Positions 1-7,282 are shown, counted from the first letter of the stretch. The stretch is DNA of 16,090 bases from an uncultured Pseudomonadota bacterium (GCA_903904275.1 CAIVBX010000042.1:1-16090), one strand, 5' to 3'. Translations and numbers: made by a program. The notes: generated by a model from the letters alone, not told the origin.

Positions 1-225
1 GGGGGCGTTATTGCAATGCTTGCAACTACGGCTTGGGGACACACAATCACCGCATTTGTCGCTGATTCAAAAATCGAAGTTAGAAAAATCGTTTGGCCAA
101 CCCGTGACGAGACTACTCGCACAACTTTGTTAGTCTTTGCAATGGTTTCCATTGTCAGTTTGGTGCTTTGGTTACTTGATACATTTCTATTTTGGGGTGT
201 GCGCTTATTAACAGGGCAGGCGTGA
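1..225 (+). CDS. secE: Preprotein translocase subunit SecE, 5'-truncated by window edge
   Basis: SecE is the small essential membrane subunit that clamps SecY in the inner-membrane SecYEG channel. The reading frame is open from base 1, so the ATG at 16 is an internal methionine, not the start. The visible C-terminal 74 residues begin at what looks like the end of a preceding membrane helix. They continue with the conserved amphipathic segment (EVRKIVWPTRDET, around 78-114), which lies on the membrane surface against SecY, and then one hydrophobic helix (LLVFAMVSIVSLVLWLLD). The hydrophobic residues before the amphipathic helix suggest the three-helix type known from E. coli rather than the short single-helix form. 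The stop at 223-225 is followed one base later by the nusG start, so the two are probably translationally coupled. The assignment is secure; the full length is unknown. Confidence 0.95.
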   Translation, partial: GGVIAMLATTAWGHTITAFVADSKIEVRKIVWPTRDETTRTTLLVFAMVSIVSLVLWLLDTFLFWGVRLLTGQA

Positions 226-226
226 T

Positions 227-760
227 ATGTCGCAACGTTGGTATGTCGTTCAATCACAATCTAATTTTGAAAACAAAGTTAAACTCTCACTTCAAGAGCG
301 TATTTCACGCGAGGGTTTAGACGACCTTTTTGGTCAAATTCTCATTCCAACTGAAGAAGTGGTTGAAATGAAAATGGGGCAACAACGCAAAAGTGAACGC
401 AAATTTTTCCCTGGTTATGTGTTAGTTCAAATGGAACTTACCAATGAATCTTGGCATTTGGTGAAAGATACACCAAAAGTTTTAGGTTTTATCGGTGGCA
501 CGTCAGATCGTCCAGCACCTATTACGGAAAAAGAAGCGAATGCCATTTTGAATCGCGTCGAAGATAGTATTAACAAACCGCGTCATAAAGTTTTATTTGA
601 AGCAGGTGAAGTGGTTCGTATCATCGATGGACCGTTCAAAGATTTCAATGGTGAAATTGAAGAAGTCCTTTACGAAAAAAGTAAATTAAAAGTCGCGGTA
701 ATGATTTTTGGTCGCGCAACGCCTGTCGAATTAAATTTCGATCAAGTCGAAAAAAGTTAA
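227..760 (+). CDS. nusG: Transcription termination/antitermination factor NusG
   Basis: NusG binds the RNA polymerase clamp, increases processivity, and links polymerase to Rho or to ribosomal S10. The protein has 177 residues, close to the 181 of E. coli. The N-terminal NGN domain (about residues 1-115) opens with RWYVVQ and contains RKFFPGYVLVQM and FIGGTSDRPAPI. The C-terminal KOW domain (about 122-177) contains DGPFKDFNGEIEEV and ends FGRATPVELNFDQVEKS, the surface that contacts Rho or S10. The start at 227 is one base after the secE stop, the usual secE-nusG arrangement. An intrinsic terminator follows 17 bases after the stop, so secE-nusG transcripts may partly end there. Nothing in the protein departs from the family. 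Confidence 0.98.
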   Translation: MSQRWYVVQSQSNFENKVKLSLQERISREGLDDLFGQILIPTEEVVEMKMGQQRKSERKFFPGYVLVQMELTNESWHLVKDTPKVLGFIGGTSDRPAPITEKEANAILNRVEDSINKPRHKVLFEAGEVVRIIDGPFKDFNGEIEEVLYEKSKLKVAVMIFGRATPVELNFDQVEKS

Positions 761-777
761 GAAATAGTTGTTTAGTG

Positions 778-806
778 TCTCTAGTTTTTAAAACTAGAGA
801 TTTTTT
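778..806 (+). terminator. Intrinsic terminator after nusG
   Basis: A perfect 10-bp inverted repeat (778-787 with 791-800, loop TTA) is followed directly by six T residues (801-806). That is the shape of a Rho-independent terminator. The stem is AT-rich in its upper part, with CTCTAG at the base, so readthrough is plausible. It lies between nusG and rplK, the point where E. coli also separates the secE-nusG unit from the rplKAJL-rpoBC unit. Confidence 0.8.
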
Positions 807-809
807 GTC

Positions 810-838
810 TTAGGGGAGCTGAAAGGCGTTTAACCCAA
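810..838 (+). promoter_or_regulatory. Candidate L1-binding leader hairpin upstream of rplK
   Basis: In E. coli, ribosomal protein L1 represses its own L11-L1 mRNA by binding a leader hairpin that mimics its 23S rRNA site. Here an outer helix (TT-GGG at 810-815 with CCCAA at 834-838, one bulged A) encloses an asymmetric internal loop and an inner helix GCT/GGC (818-820 with 825-827) capped by GAAA. The GGGGAG on the 5' side and the purine/U-rich strand before CCC on the 3' side resemble the L1 target layout. The position, just before the rplK Shine-Dalgarno GGAG at 842-845, is where the operator should be. The pairing is seen directly; L1 binding is inferred. Confidence 0.5.
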
Positions 839-851
839 ATTGGAGTAAGTT

Positions 852-1283
852 ATGGCTAAAAAAATTACCGCCTACATTAAATTGCAGGTCAAAGCAGGTG
901 AAGCAAATCCAAGTCCACCAATTGGTCCAGCATTGGGTCAACGTGGTGTGAACATCATGGAGTTTTGTAAAGCATTTAATGCAAAAACAGCTGATGTTGA
1001 AAAAGGGATGCCTTTGCCAGTTGTGATTACTGTTTATAGTGACCGCAGCTTTACCTATATTACCAAAACACCGCCTGCGACTTTCTTATTGAAAAAAGCA
1101 TTAGGTTTGAAAGGTGGTAGCAGTAATCCAAACACTAAAAAAATCGGTACCGTTACCCGTCAGCAATTAGAAGACATTGCAAAAGCGAAAATGGAAGATT
1201 TGACAGCGGCGAATTTAGACGCAGCAGTAAGAACAATTGCAGGCAGTGCGACAAGCATGGGCTTGCTAGTAGAGGGCGTGTAA
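852..1283 (+). CDS. rplK: 50S ribosomal protein L11
   Basis: L11 binds the GTPase-associated region of 23S rRNA at the base of the L7/L12 stalk. It takes part in factor-dependent GTP hydrolysis and in RelA activation. The product has 143 residues (142 in E. coli). The N-terminal domain carries the proline-rich PPIGPALGQ (residues 22-30), the region involved in thiostrepton action. The C-terminal rRNA-binding domain includes GGSSNPNTKKIGTVT. The ATG at 852 is preceded by GGAG with six bases of spacing. rplA starts one base after the stop, and the rplA Shine-Dalgarno (AGAGGG, 1271-1276) lies inside the last rplK codons, so expression of the two is likely coupled. Regulation is probably by L1 through the hairpin at 810-838. 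Confidence 0.98.
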   Translation: MAKKITAYIKLQVKAGEANPSPPIGPALGQRGVNIMEFCKAFNAKTADVEKGMPLPVVITVYSDRSFTYITKTPPATFLLKKALGLKGGSSNPNTKKIGTVTRQQLEDIAKAKMEDLTAANLDAAVRTIAGSATSMGLLVEGV

Positions 1284-1284
1284 A

Positions 1285-1977
1285 ATGGCTAAATTGACAA
1301 AAAAAGCAAAGTTAATCAAAGCAAAAGTTGATGCAAACAAACAGTATTCTGTAGCAGATGCAGTGGCTTTATTAAAAGAATTTTCAACATCAAAATTCGC
1401 TGAATCAATCGATGTGAGTGTAAATTTAGGCATTGATCCACGCAAATCTGATCAGAACGTTCGCGGTGCAACTGTGTTACCAAACGGAACAGGAAAAACT
1501 GTTCGTGTTGCGGTATTCACACAAGGTGCAAATGCTGAAGCCGCTAAAGAAGCTGGTGCAGACATCGTTGGTATGGACGACTTAGGCGATTTGGTAAAGA
1601 AAGGCGAAATGAATTTTGACGTAGTTATCGCGTCACCAGATGCAATGCGCGTTGTGGGTCAATTAGGTCAAATTTTAGGACCACGCGGCTTAATGCCAAA
1701 TCCAAAAGTTGGCACAGTGACAACTGACGTTGCAGCGGCTGTTAGAAATGCAAAATCTGGTCAAGTTCGTTATAGAAACGACAAAGGCGGCATTATTCAT
1801 TCTACATTGGGCAAAGTGGCGTTCGACACAGCCGCAATCCAAGGTAACTTAGAAGCCTTAATCGCAGATTTAAAAAGATTAAAACCATCAACCTCAAAAG
1901 GTGTGTACGTCAGAAAAATCACACTTTCTTCAACCATGGGACCTGGTCTTTGGTTGGATATGAGTGGTTTAGTCTAA
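1285..1977 (+). CDS. rplA: 50S ribosomal protein L1
   Basis: L1 forms the mobile L1 stalk next to the E site, helps release deacylated tRNA, and is the usual translational repressor of the rplK-rplA mRNA. The length of 230 residues is close to that of E. coli. Recognisable blocks are GIDPRKSDQNVRGATVLPNG near residue 50, the central domain with ADIVGMDDL, LGPRGLMPNPKVGTVT, and the C-terminal VRYRNDKGGIIHSTLGKVAF and YVRKITLSSTMGPG. The start is one base past the rplK stop. The following 181-base gap holds the rplJ leader. Confidence 0.98.
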   Translation: MAKLTKKAKLIKAKVDANKQYSVADAVALLKEFSTSKFAESIDVSVNLGIDPRKSDQNVRGATVLPNGTGKTVRVAVFTQGANAEAAKEAGADIVGMDDLGDLVKKGEMNFDVVIASPDAMRVVGQLGQILGPRGLMPNPKVGTVTTDVAAAVRNAKSGQVRYRNDKGGIIHSTLGKVAFDTAAIQGNLEALIADLKRLKPSTSKGVYVRKITLSSTMGPGLWLDMSGLV

Positions 1978-1989
1978 AACCAAACTTTG

Positions 1990-2066
1990 AGTTGCAGGGC
2001 TTTTGCCCTGTAGCCGTCAAAGACCGCAGGGGTTCCAAAAAAACTTAATTAGCCTGCGTAGGCGGA
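1990..2066 (+). ncRNA. L10 leader: autoregulatory RNA of rplJ-rplL
   Basis: This region matches the ribosomal protein L10 leader, which is bound by the L10(L7/L12)4 complex to repress translation of rplJ-rplL. A first hairpin (CAGGGC 1995-2000, TTTT loop, GCCCTG 2005-2010) precedes the core element. In the core, CCGTC (2014-2018) pairs with GGCGG (2061-2065, one G-U) and CGCAGG (2025-2030) pairs exactly with CCTGCG (2053-2058). Inside these are the AAGACC bulge side, a small GTT/AAC helix, and the ACTTAAT strand. The same strings occur in the E. coli leader as I remember it (CAAGACCGCAGG, AACTTAAT, CCTGCGTAG). The first hairpin has no T tract after it, so it is not an intrinsic terminator. 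Confidence 0.88.
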
Positions 2067-2116
2067 ACGACATCAATCGATGCGTACCGTAAGTTAAACA
2101 CACGACACAAAGTGTG

Positions 2117-2141
2117 AATTTTCAAACTGAAAATTTTTCAG
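2117..2141 (+). promoter_or_regulatory. Overlapping alternative hairpins before the rplJ ribosome site
   Basis: Two hairpins share the same TGAAAA strand and cannot form together. Hairpin A pairs 2117-2124 with 2128-2135 (8 bp, loop AAC) and runs into a T5 stretch. Hairpin B pairs 2127-2132 with 2136-2141 (6 bp, loop ATT). They end about seven bases before the rplJ Shine-Dalgarno (GGAG, 2149-2152). They could form a switch that controls access to the start, or could be chance pairing in AT-rich spacer. The pairings are exact; any function is inference. Confidence 0.35.
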
Positions 2142-2158
2142 AATTATCGGAGTAAGCT

Positions 2159-2656
2159 ATGGCTCTAAATTTAGACAGCAAAAAAGTTGTCGTAGAAGAA
2201 GTTGCTGCGTATGCCGCGAAAGCGCATTCTGCAGTTGCCGCAGAGTATCGTGGATTGACCGTAACCGAATTAACTGAATTGCGTAAAACTGCTAGAGAAA
2301 CAGGCGTTTACTTGCGTGTTGTAAAAAACACCTTAGCAAAACGCGCTGTTGCAGGAACTGAATTTGAATGTATGCAAGACAAAATGGTTGGACCATTATT
2401 GATTGCATTTTCAATGGAAGAACCAGGCTCTGCTGGACGTTTAATCAGTGATTTTGCGAAAACACACGATAAACTCATTGCAAAGATTGTTGCCATTAAC
2501 GGTCAATCTTTCGACGGCTCAGAGTTGCCACGTTTGGCTCGTTTGCCAACTCGCAACGAAGGTATTGCATTGTTGATGGCAGTGTTGAAAGCACCAACCG
2601 AAAAATTCGTTCGGACGTTGGCTGCATTGCGCGATCAAAAACAAGAAGCCGCCTAA
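2159..2656 (+). CDS. rplJ: 50S ribosomal protein L10
   Basis: L10 anchors L7/L12 dimers to the L11-binding rRNA region and forms the base of the ribosomal stalk. With L12 it represses its own mRNA through the upstream leader. The protein has 165 residues, the same length as in E. coli. The N-terminal globular domain contains AVAAEYRGLTVTELTELRK and LRVVKNTLAKRA. The last roughly 30 residues (APTEKFVRTLAALRDQKQEAA) form the helix that collects L12 dimers. The ATG at 2159 follows GGAG with six bases of spacing. rplL follows 45 bases downstream in an AT-rich gap containing no structure I would call significant. Confidence 0.98.
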   Translation: MALNLDSKKVVVEEVAAYAAKAHSAVAAEYRGLTVTELTELRKTARETGVYLRVVKNTLAKRAVAGTEFECMQDKMVGPLLIAFSMEEPGSAGRLISDFAKTHDKLIAKIVAINGQSFDGSELPRLARLPTRNEGIALLMAVLKAPTEKFVRTLAALRDQKQEAA

Positions 2657-2701
2657 TTTTTATTTACTCGGTTAAAACCTATTATTTTAGAGGAACATAC
2701 A

Positions 2702-3067
2702 ATGGCAATTTCACAAGCGGATATTTTAGACGCAGTTGCAAACATGACAGTAACAGAAATCGTTGATTTAATTTCAGCGATGGAAGAAAAATTCGGCGTA
2801 TCAGCAGCAGTAGCCGTTGCAGCGGCAGCTCCAGCCGCGGCAGCGGCTGAAGAACAAACTGAATTCGACGTAATTATGACCAGCTTTGGCGAAAACAAAG
2901 TTGCTGTAATTAAAGTGGTTCGCGGCATTACAGGTCTTGGCTTGAAAGAAGCGAAAGACGCAGTTGAAGGCGTTCCAACCGTATTGAAAGAAGGCGTTTC
3001 TAAAGCAGAAGCAGAAGCCTTCAAAAAAGACTTAACAGAAGCTGGTGCAACAGTCGAAATCAAATAA
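2702..3067 (+). CDS. rplL: 50S ribosomal protein L7/L12
   Basis: This is the stalk protein present in several copies per ribosome, which recruits EF-Tu, EF-G, IF2 and release factors. The protein has 121 residues, as usual. The N-terminal dimerisation and L10-binding domain spans residues 1-34. An alanine-rich flexible hinge follows (35-51, mainly A, V, P), and then the C-terminal factor-binding domain containing VAVIKVVRGITGLGLKEAKD and ending GATVEIK. The Shine-Dalgarno AGAGGA (2689-2694) is strong and well placed, as expected for a protein needed in excess over L10. The attenuator-like structures just downstream would lower transcription into rpoB relative to rplL. Confidence 0.98.
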   Translation: MAISQADILDAVANMTVTEIVDLISAMEEKFGVSAAVAVAAAAPAAAAAEEQTEFDVIMTSFGENKVAVIKVVRGITGLGLKEAKDAVEGVPTVLKEGVSKAEAEAFKKDLTEAGATVEIK

Positions 3068-3082
3068 ATTTTGATTCACTGC

Positions 3083-3097
3083 TCAGGTTTTGCCTGA
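3083..3097 (+). promoter_or_regulatory. Small hairpin after rplL
   Basis: TCAGG (3083-3087) pairs with CCTGA (3093-3097) across the loop TTTTG and is followed by three T residues. Five base pairs and a short T run make it too weak to be an efficient terminator alone. It stands 9 bases before the larger attenuator hairpin and may be part of one folded unit or an mRNA processing signal. Confidence 0.4.
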
Positions 3098-3106
3098 TTT
3101 CTGAAT

Positions 3107-3136
3107 GGGCTGGTGGCAAATTGCCATCGGCCTTTT
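3107..3136 (+). terminator. rplL-rpoB attenuator (partial terminator)
   Basis: An 11-bp stem pairs 3107-3117 with 3123-3133 (loop AAATT, three G-U pairs) and is followed by a T4 run at 3133-3136. E. coli has a known attenuator at exactly this site that lets only a fraction of transcripts enter rpoB. As I remember that sequence, it also begins GGCTGGTG and ends GCC-TTTTTG, so this looks like the same element. The short T tract and wobble pairs fit partial termination, which sets ribosomal proteins well above RNA polymerase subunits. Confidence 0.75.
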
Positions 3137-3193
3137 GTTGCTTGCAATGATTTGCACAGTAAAACGTTCTACGACAAAAGGTTTTAAAGCGAT

Positions 3194-6100
3194 ATGACTT
3201 ACTCTTTTACCGAAAAAAAGCGTATTCGAAATAACTTTGGGAAAAGCACTGAAGTGCTTGATGTCCCTTATCTCCTTGCCACTCAAATCGATTCTTATGC
3301 TCATTTTTTGCAATCTGGTGTAGGCGTAAATAAACGCGATAACGAAGGTTTGCACGCTGCATTTTCAAGCGTTTTTCCAATTGAAAGTCATAACGGTTAT
3401 GCGGTTTTAGAATATGTACGTTATCGTTTAGGTGAGCCAGTTTTTGATGTGCGTGAATGTCAACAACGTGGTGCAACTTATGCCGCATCATTACGCGTTT
3501 TAGTTCGTTTGGTTATTTATGATAAAGAAGCGGTAGCGTCTGCAAAAGTTGTAAAAGACGTACGCGAACAAGAAGTTTATATGGGTGAATTACCGCTAAT
3601 GACAGACACAGGAACGTTTGTAATTAATGGAACAGAGCGTGTAATTGTTTCGCAATTACACCGTTCACCAGGCGTATTTTTCGATCATGATAAAGGAAAA
3701 ACGCACTCATCAGGAAAATTATTATTTAACGCTCGCGTTATTCCTTATCGTGGTTCATGGTTAGATTTTGAATTTGACCATAAAGACTGTGTTTATGTGC
3801 GTATCGATCGTCGTCGAAAAATCCCAGCGACCATTTTGTTACGTGCGCTCGGTTATGACAACGAAGAAATGATTAAAATGTTCTTTGAAACGAACAAGTT
3901 CACGGTTAGCAAAGATACCTATATCTACCATATTGTGCCAGAACGTTTGCGTGGTGAAATTTCTGCTTTTGACTTTAAATATGGTGATCAAGTTTTAATT
4001 GAAGAAGGCAAACGTATTACCGCAAAGCATATTCGTGATTTGAATAAAGCTGGCGCAACCTCGTTTGATGTGCCGCGCGAATTTTTGCTTGGCAAAATTT
4101 TAGCACACAACATTATTGATAAAAAAACAGGCGAGTTAATTGCTAACGTCAATGATGAGTTAACAGGCGCAATTATTGACCGTTGTATTGAAGCGGGCAT
4201 TAAAGATTTAGATGTTTTATACGTCAACGATTTAGATCGCGGCGCGTATATTTCAAACGCAATGCGTTTAGATGACTCAAAAACGACTTTAGAAGCATTA
4301 GTTGAAATTTATCGCATGATGCGCCCAGGTGAACCACCAACTAAAGATTCGGCTGAAAATTTATTTCAAAATTTATTTTTCACATCAGATCGTTACGATT
4401 TATCGACTGTTGGTCGTATGAAATTTAATAGCCGTTTAGGTCGTGAAGAAATTGTCGGTTCAGGCACTTTGACTAAAGATGATATTATCGATGTTTTAAA
4501 AGAGTTGATTAACATTCGGAATGGTAATGGCAACGTTGATGATATTGACCATTTGGGAAATCGTCGCGTGCGTTCAGTTGGTGAAATGGTTGAAAATCAA
4601 TTCCGTGTTGGTTTGGTACGTGTTGAAAGAACTGTTAAAGAGCGTTTAACGCTTGCAGATTCTGAAGGATTGACACCGCAAGAAATTATCAATGCAAAAC
4701 CTGTTTCTGCGGCAATTAAAGAATTTTTTGGTTCAAGTCAATTATCTCAATTCATGGATCAAAATAATCCATTGTCTCAAATTACGCATAAACGCCGTGT
4801 TTCTGCGTTAGGACCTGGTGGTTTAGCGCGTGAGCGTGCTGGCTTTGAGGTTCGAGACGTACACGCCACGCATTACGGTCGAGTTTGCCCAATTGAAACA
4901 CCTGAGGGACCAAACATTGGTTTGATTAACTCGTTGTCGGTTTATGCCCGAACCAATCATTATGGATTCTTAGAAACGCCTTACCGTAAAGTAGTTGACG
5001 GTAAAGTAACAGATCAAGTTGATTATTTGTCAGCCATTGAAGAGGGTAGTTTCGTCATCGCGCAAGCGAGTGTTCCTGTTGATTCAACAGGTAAATTAGT
5101 TGAAGGTTTAGTATCTTGCCGACACAAAGACGAATTTACGTTGGCGATGTCTGACACTGTGCAGTACATGGACGTTTCGTCAAAACAAATTGTGTCAGTC
5201 GCGGCTTCGATCATTCCTTTCTTAGAACACGATGACGCGAACCGTGCGTTAATGGGTTCAAACATGCAACGTCAAGCCGTTCCAACCTTACGCGCTGAAA
5301 AGCCGTTAGTCGGAACAGGGATGGAACGTACTGTTGCAAAAGATTCAGGTGTATCAGTTGTTGCAACTCGTGGCGGTAAAATTGAATCAGTTGACGCGGC
5401 AAGAATCGTTGTTCGTGTGAACGATACCGAAACTGAAAATGGCACGTCAGGCGTTGATATTTATAACTTAATAAAATATACCCGCTCAAACCAAAACACT
5501 TGTATCAATCAAAAACCACTTGTAAAAGTCGGAGACGTTGTCAAAGCTGGCGACATTATGGCGGATGGTCCTTCGACGGATATGGGCGAGTTGGCATTGG
5601 GTCAAAACATGCTTGTGGCGTTCATGCCTTGGAATGGTTATAACTTTGAAGATTCGATTTTAGTTTCTGAGCGTGTGGTGAAAGAAGACCGTTTTACTAC
5701 GATTCATATCGAAGAAAAAACGTGTGTGGCTCGTGATACCAAGCACAGCCCAGAAGAAATTACCGCAGACATTCCAAACGTAAGCGAAGAAGCCTTATCG
5801 AAATTAGACGAATCAGGCATTGTTTATGTCGGCGCGGAAGTGAAAGGCGGCGATATTTTGGTTGGCAAAGTGACACCAAAAGGTGAAACCCAACTCACAC
5901 CAGAAGAAAAATTATTGCGTGCGATTTTCGGTGAAAAAGCAGCAGACGTGAAAGATACCTCGTTGCGTGTACCTGGAAGCATCGAAGGTACGGTTATCGA
6001 CGTGCAAGTTTTCACTCGCGATGGCGTGAAAAAAGACAAACGTGCTTTGGACATCGAACAAGAACAAATCAAAAGTTATCGCAAAGATTTAGACGACCAA

Positions 6101-7282
6101 TTGAAAATTATGGAAGGCGACATTTTTGCTCGCGTTGCCAAAGATTTGGTTGGAAAAGTCGCACAAGCAGGTAAAGATTTGAGCGCGGGTGATGAATTAA
6201 CAGCGAAATATCTGAAAAATTTGAAACCGTCTGATTGGTTTAAACTTAAAATAAAAGATGACGAGTTGAACGCTTTGCTTACCACGACTGAAAAACAAAT
6301 CGAGCAACAACGCAAAGATTTTGATGCGAAATTTGAAGACAAAAAACGCAAAATCACGATGGGTGACGATTTACCACCAGGCGTTTTGAAAATGGTGAAA
6401 GTGTATTTGGCAGTAAAACGCCGCATTCAACCTGGTGATAAAATGGCGGGACGACACGGAAATAAAGGTGTTATCTCTATGATTCGCCCTATTGAAGATA
6501 TGCCATACACAGCGGACGGTAATCCTGTTGACATTGTTTTAAATCCACTCGGCGTACCATCGCGGATGAACGTGGGGCAGGTTTTGGAAACCCATTTAGG
6601 TTGGGCGGCGAAAGGTCTTGGTAAGAAAATTGGTTTAATGCTCGAAGCGAAATACGATGAATCAAAAGCAAAAGTAAAAGCGATTCGGGAATATCTTGAC
6701 CAAATTTACAATTGCAGCGGTCGTAAAGAAGATTTGAAATCGTTTAACGATGCAGAAATTTTGGAAATGGCGCACAACTTAGTAGCAGGCGTGCCAATGG
6801 CAACCCCCGTTTTCGATGGTGCAGACGAAGAAGATATTCGTACAATGCTGCGTTTAGCGGATTTGCCAGAAGATGGTCAAACTTGGTTATTCGACGGTTT
6901 AACGGGCGAACGATTTGAGCGTAAAGTCACCGTTGGCTATATGTATATGTTGAAATTGAACCATTTAGTCGATGACAAAATGCACGCTCGTTCGACAGGG
7001 CCTTACAGCTTAGTCACGCAACAACCATTAGGCGGTAAAGCGCAATTCGGTGGTCAACGTTTCGGTGAGATGGAAGTTTGGGCGTTACAAGCCTACGGCG
7101 CGGCGTACACTTTGCAAGAAATGCTTACTGTCAAATCTGACGACGTAACAGGTAGAACGCGCATGTATAAAAACATCGTCGATGGCGACCACAAAATGGA
7201 AGCGGGAATGCCTGAATCGTTTAACGTGTTAATTAAAGAAATTCGTTCATTAGCGGTCAATATCGAATTAGAACGAGAATAA
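3194..7282 (+). CDS. rpoB: DNA-directed RNA polymerase subunit beta
   Basis: RpoB is the second-largest catalytic subunit of RNA polymerase. The protein has 1362 residues (1342 in E. coli). The N-terminus TEKKRIRNNFGK aligns with the family, so the ATG at 3194 is the start; AAAAGG at 3176-3181 is a rather distant Shine-Dalgarno (12 bases). The rifampicin-resistance cluster spans about residues 513-540 and carries D522, H532, R535 and S537, matching E. coli D516, H526, R529 and S531, so a rifampicin-sensitive pocket is predicted. The active-centre FEDSILV motif has E819-D820. K1083 and K1091 in the DKMAGRHGNKG motif match the conserved catalytic-centre lysines. About 12 extra residues relative to E. 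coli lie between 820 and 1083, probably in the lineage-specific insertion (around 945-1070) that E. coli also carries. rpoC follows after 74 bases. Confidence 0.99.
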   Translation: MTYSFTEKKRIRNNFGKSTEVLDVPYLLATQIDSYAHFLQSGVGVNKRDNEGLHAAFSSVFPIESHNGYAVLEYVRYRLGEPVFDVRECQQRGATYAASLRVLVRLVIYDKEAVASAKVVKDVREQEVYMGELPLMTDTGTFVINGTERVIVSQLHRSPGVFFDHDKGKTHSSGKLLFNARVIPYRGSWLDFEFDHKDCVYVRIDRRRKIPATILLRALGYDNEEMIKMFFETNKFTVSKDTYIYHIVPERLRGEISAFDFKYGDQVLIEEGKRITAKHIRDLNKAGATSFDVPREFLLGKILAHNIIDKKTGELIANVNDELTGAIIDRCIEAGIKDLDVLYVNDLDRGAYISNAMRLDDSKTTLEALVEIYRMMRPGEPPTKDSAENLFQNLFFTSDRYDLSTVGRMKFNSRLGREEIVGSGTLTKDDIIDVLKELINIRNGNGNVDDIDHLGNRRVRSVGEMVENQFRVGLVRVERTVKERLTLADSEGLTPQEIINAKPVSAAIKEFFGSSQLSQFMDQNNPLSQITHKRRVSALGPGGLARERAGFEVRDVHATHYGRVCPIETPEGPNIGLINSLSVYARTNHYGFLETPYRKVVDGKVTDQVDYLSAIEEGSFVIAQASVPVDSTGKLVEGLVSCRHKDEFTLAMSDTVQYMDVSSKQIVSVAASIIPFLEHDDANRALMGSNMQRQAVPTLRAEKPLVGTGMERTVAKDSGVSVVATRGGKIESVDAARIVVRVNDTETENGTSGVDIYNLIKYTRSNQNTCINQKPLVKVGDVVKAGDIMADGPSTDMGELALGQNMLVAFMPWNGYNFEDSILVSERVVKEDRFTTIHIEEKTCVARDTKHSPEEITADIPNVSEEALSKLDESGIVYVGAEVKGGDILVGKVTPKGETQLTPEEKLLRAIFGEKAADVKDTSLRVPGSIEGTVIDVQVFTRDGVKKDKRALDIEQEQIKSYRKDLDDQLKIMEGDIFARVAKDLVGKVAQAGKDLSAGDELTAKYLKNLKPSDWFKLKIKDDELNALLTTTEKQIEQQRKDFDAKFEDKKRKITMGDDLPPGVLKMVKVYLAVKRRIQPGDKMAGRHGNKGVISMIRPIEDMPYTADGNPVDIVLNPLGVPSRMNVGQVLETHLGWAAKGLGKKIGLMLEAKYDESKAKVKAIREYLDQIYNCSGRKEDLKSFNDAEILEMAHNLVAGVPMATPVFDGADEEDIRTMLRLADLPEDGQTWLFDGLTGERFERKVTVGYMYMLKLNHLVDDKMHARSTGPYSLVTQQPLGGKAQFGGQRFGEMEVWALQAYGAAYTLQEMLTVKSDDVTGRTRMYKNIVDGDHKMEAGMPESFNVLIKEIRSLAVNIELERE

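Noticed and set aside
16..225. A complete 69-residue SecE starting at ATG 16
   Set aside because: The frame is open back to base 1 with hydrophobic residues typical of the preceding membrane helix; the ATG is internal and the gene is cut by the window edge.
1954..1980. Possible promoter for rplJ (TTGGAT with TAAAAC)
   Set aside because: The spacer is only 15 bases and both hexamers match poorly; not supported.
1995..2010. Perfect CAGGGC-TTTT-GCCCTG hairpin as an intrinsic terminator after rplA
   Set aside because: No T tract follows (next bases TAGCCG); it is better explained as the first hairpin of the L10 leader.
2670..2679. GGTT-AA-AACC palindrome between rplJ and rplL
   Set aside because: Too short and with too small a loop to form a meaningful hairpin; probably chance in AT-rich spacer.
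2653..3063. Reverse-strand open frame of 136 codons opposite rplL
   Set aside because: It is the complement of rplL, low-complexity Ala/Ser/Thr, without a ribosome site or recognisable motifs.
5211..5489. Reverse-strand open frame inside rpoB
   Set aside because: It overlaps conserved RpoB codons entirely; composition is that of an antisense shadow and no start signal is present. The same applies to the other antisense frames in rpoB, rpoC, fusA and tuf.
6016..6380. Extra RpoB residues as an inserted mobile element or intein
   Set aside because: The region aligns in character with the charged helical insertion also present in E. coli RpoB and keeps flanking motifs; only about a dozen residues are added, and no intein motifs are seen.
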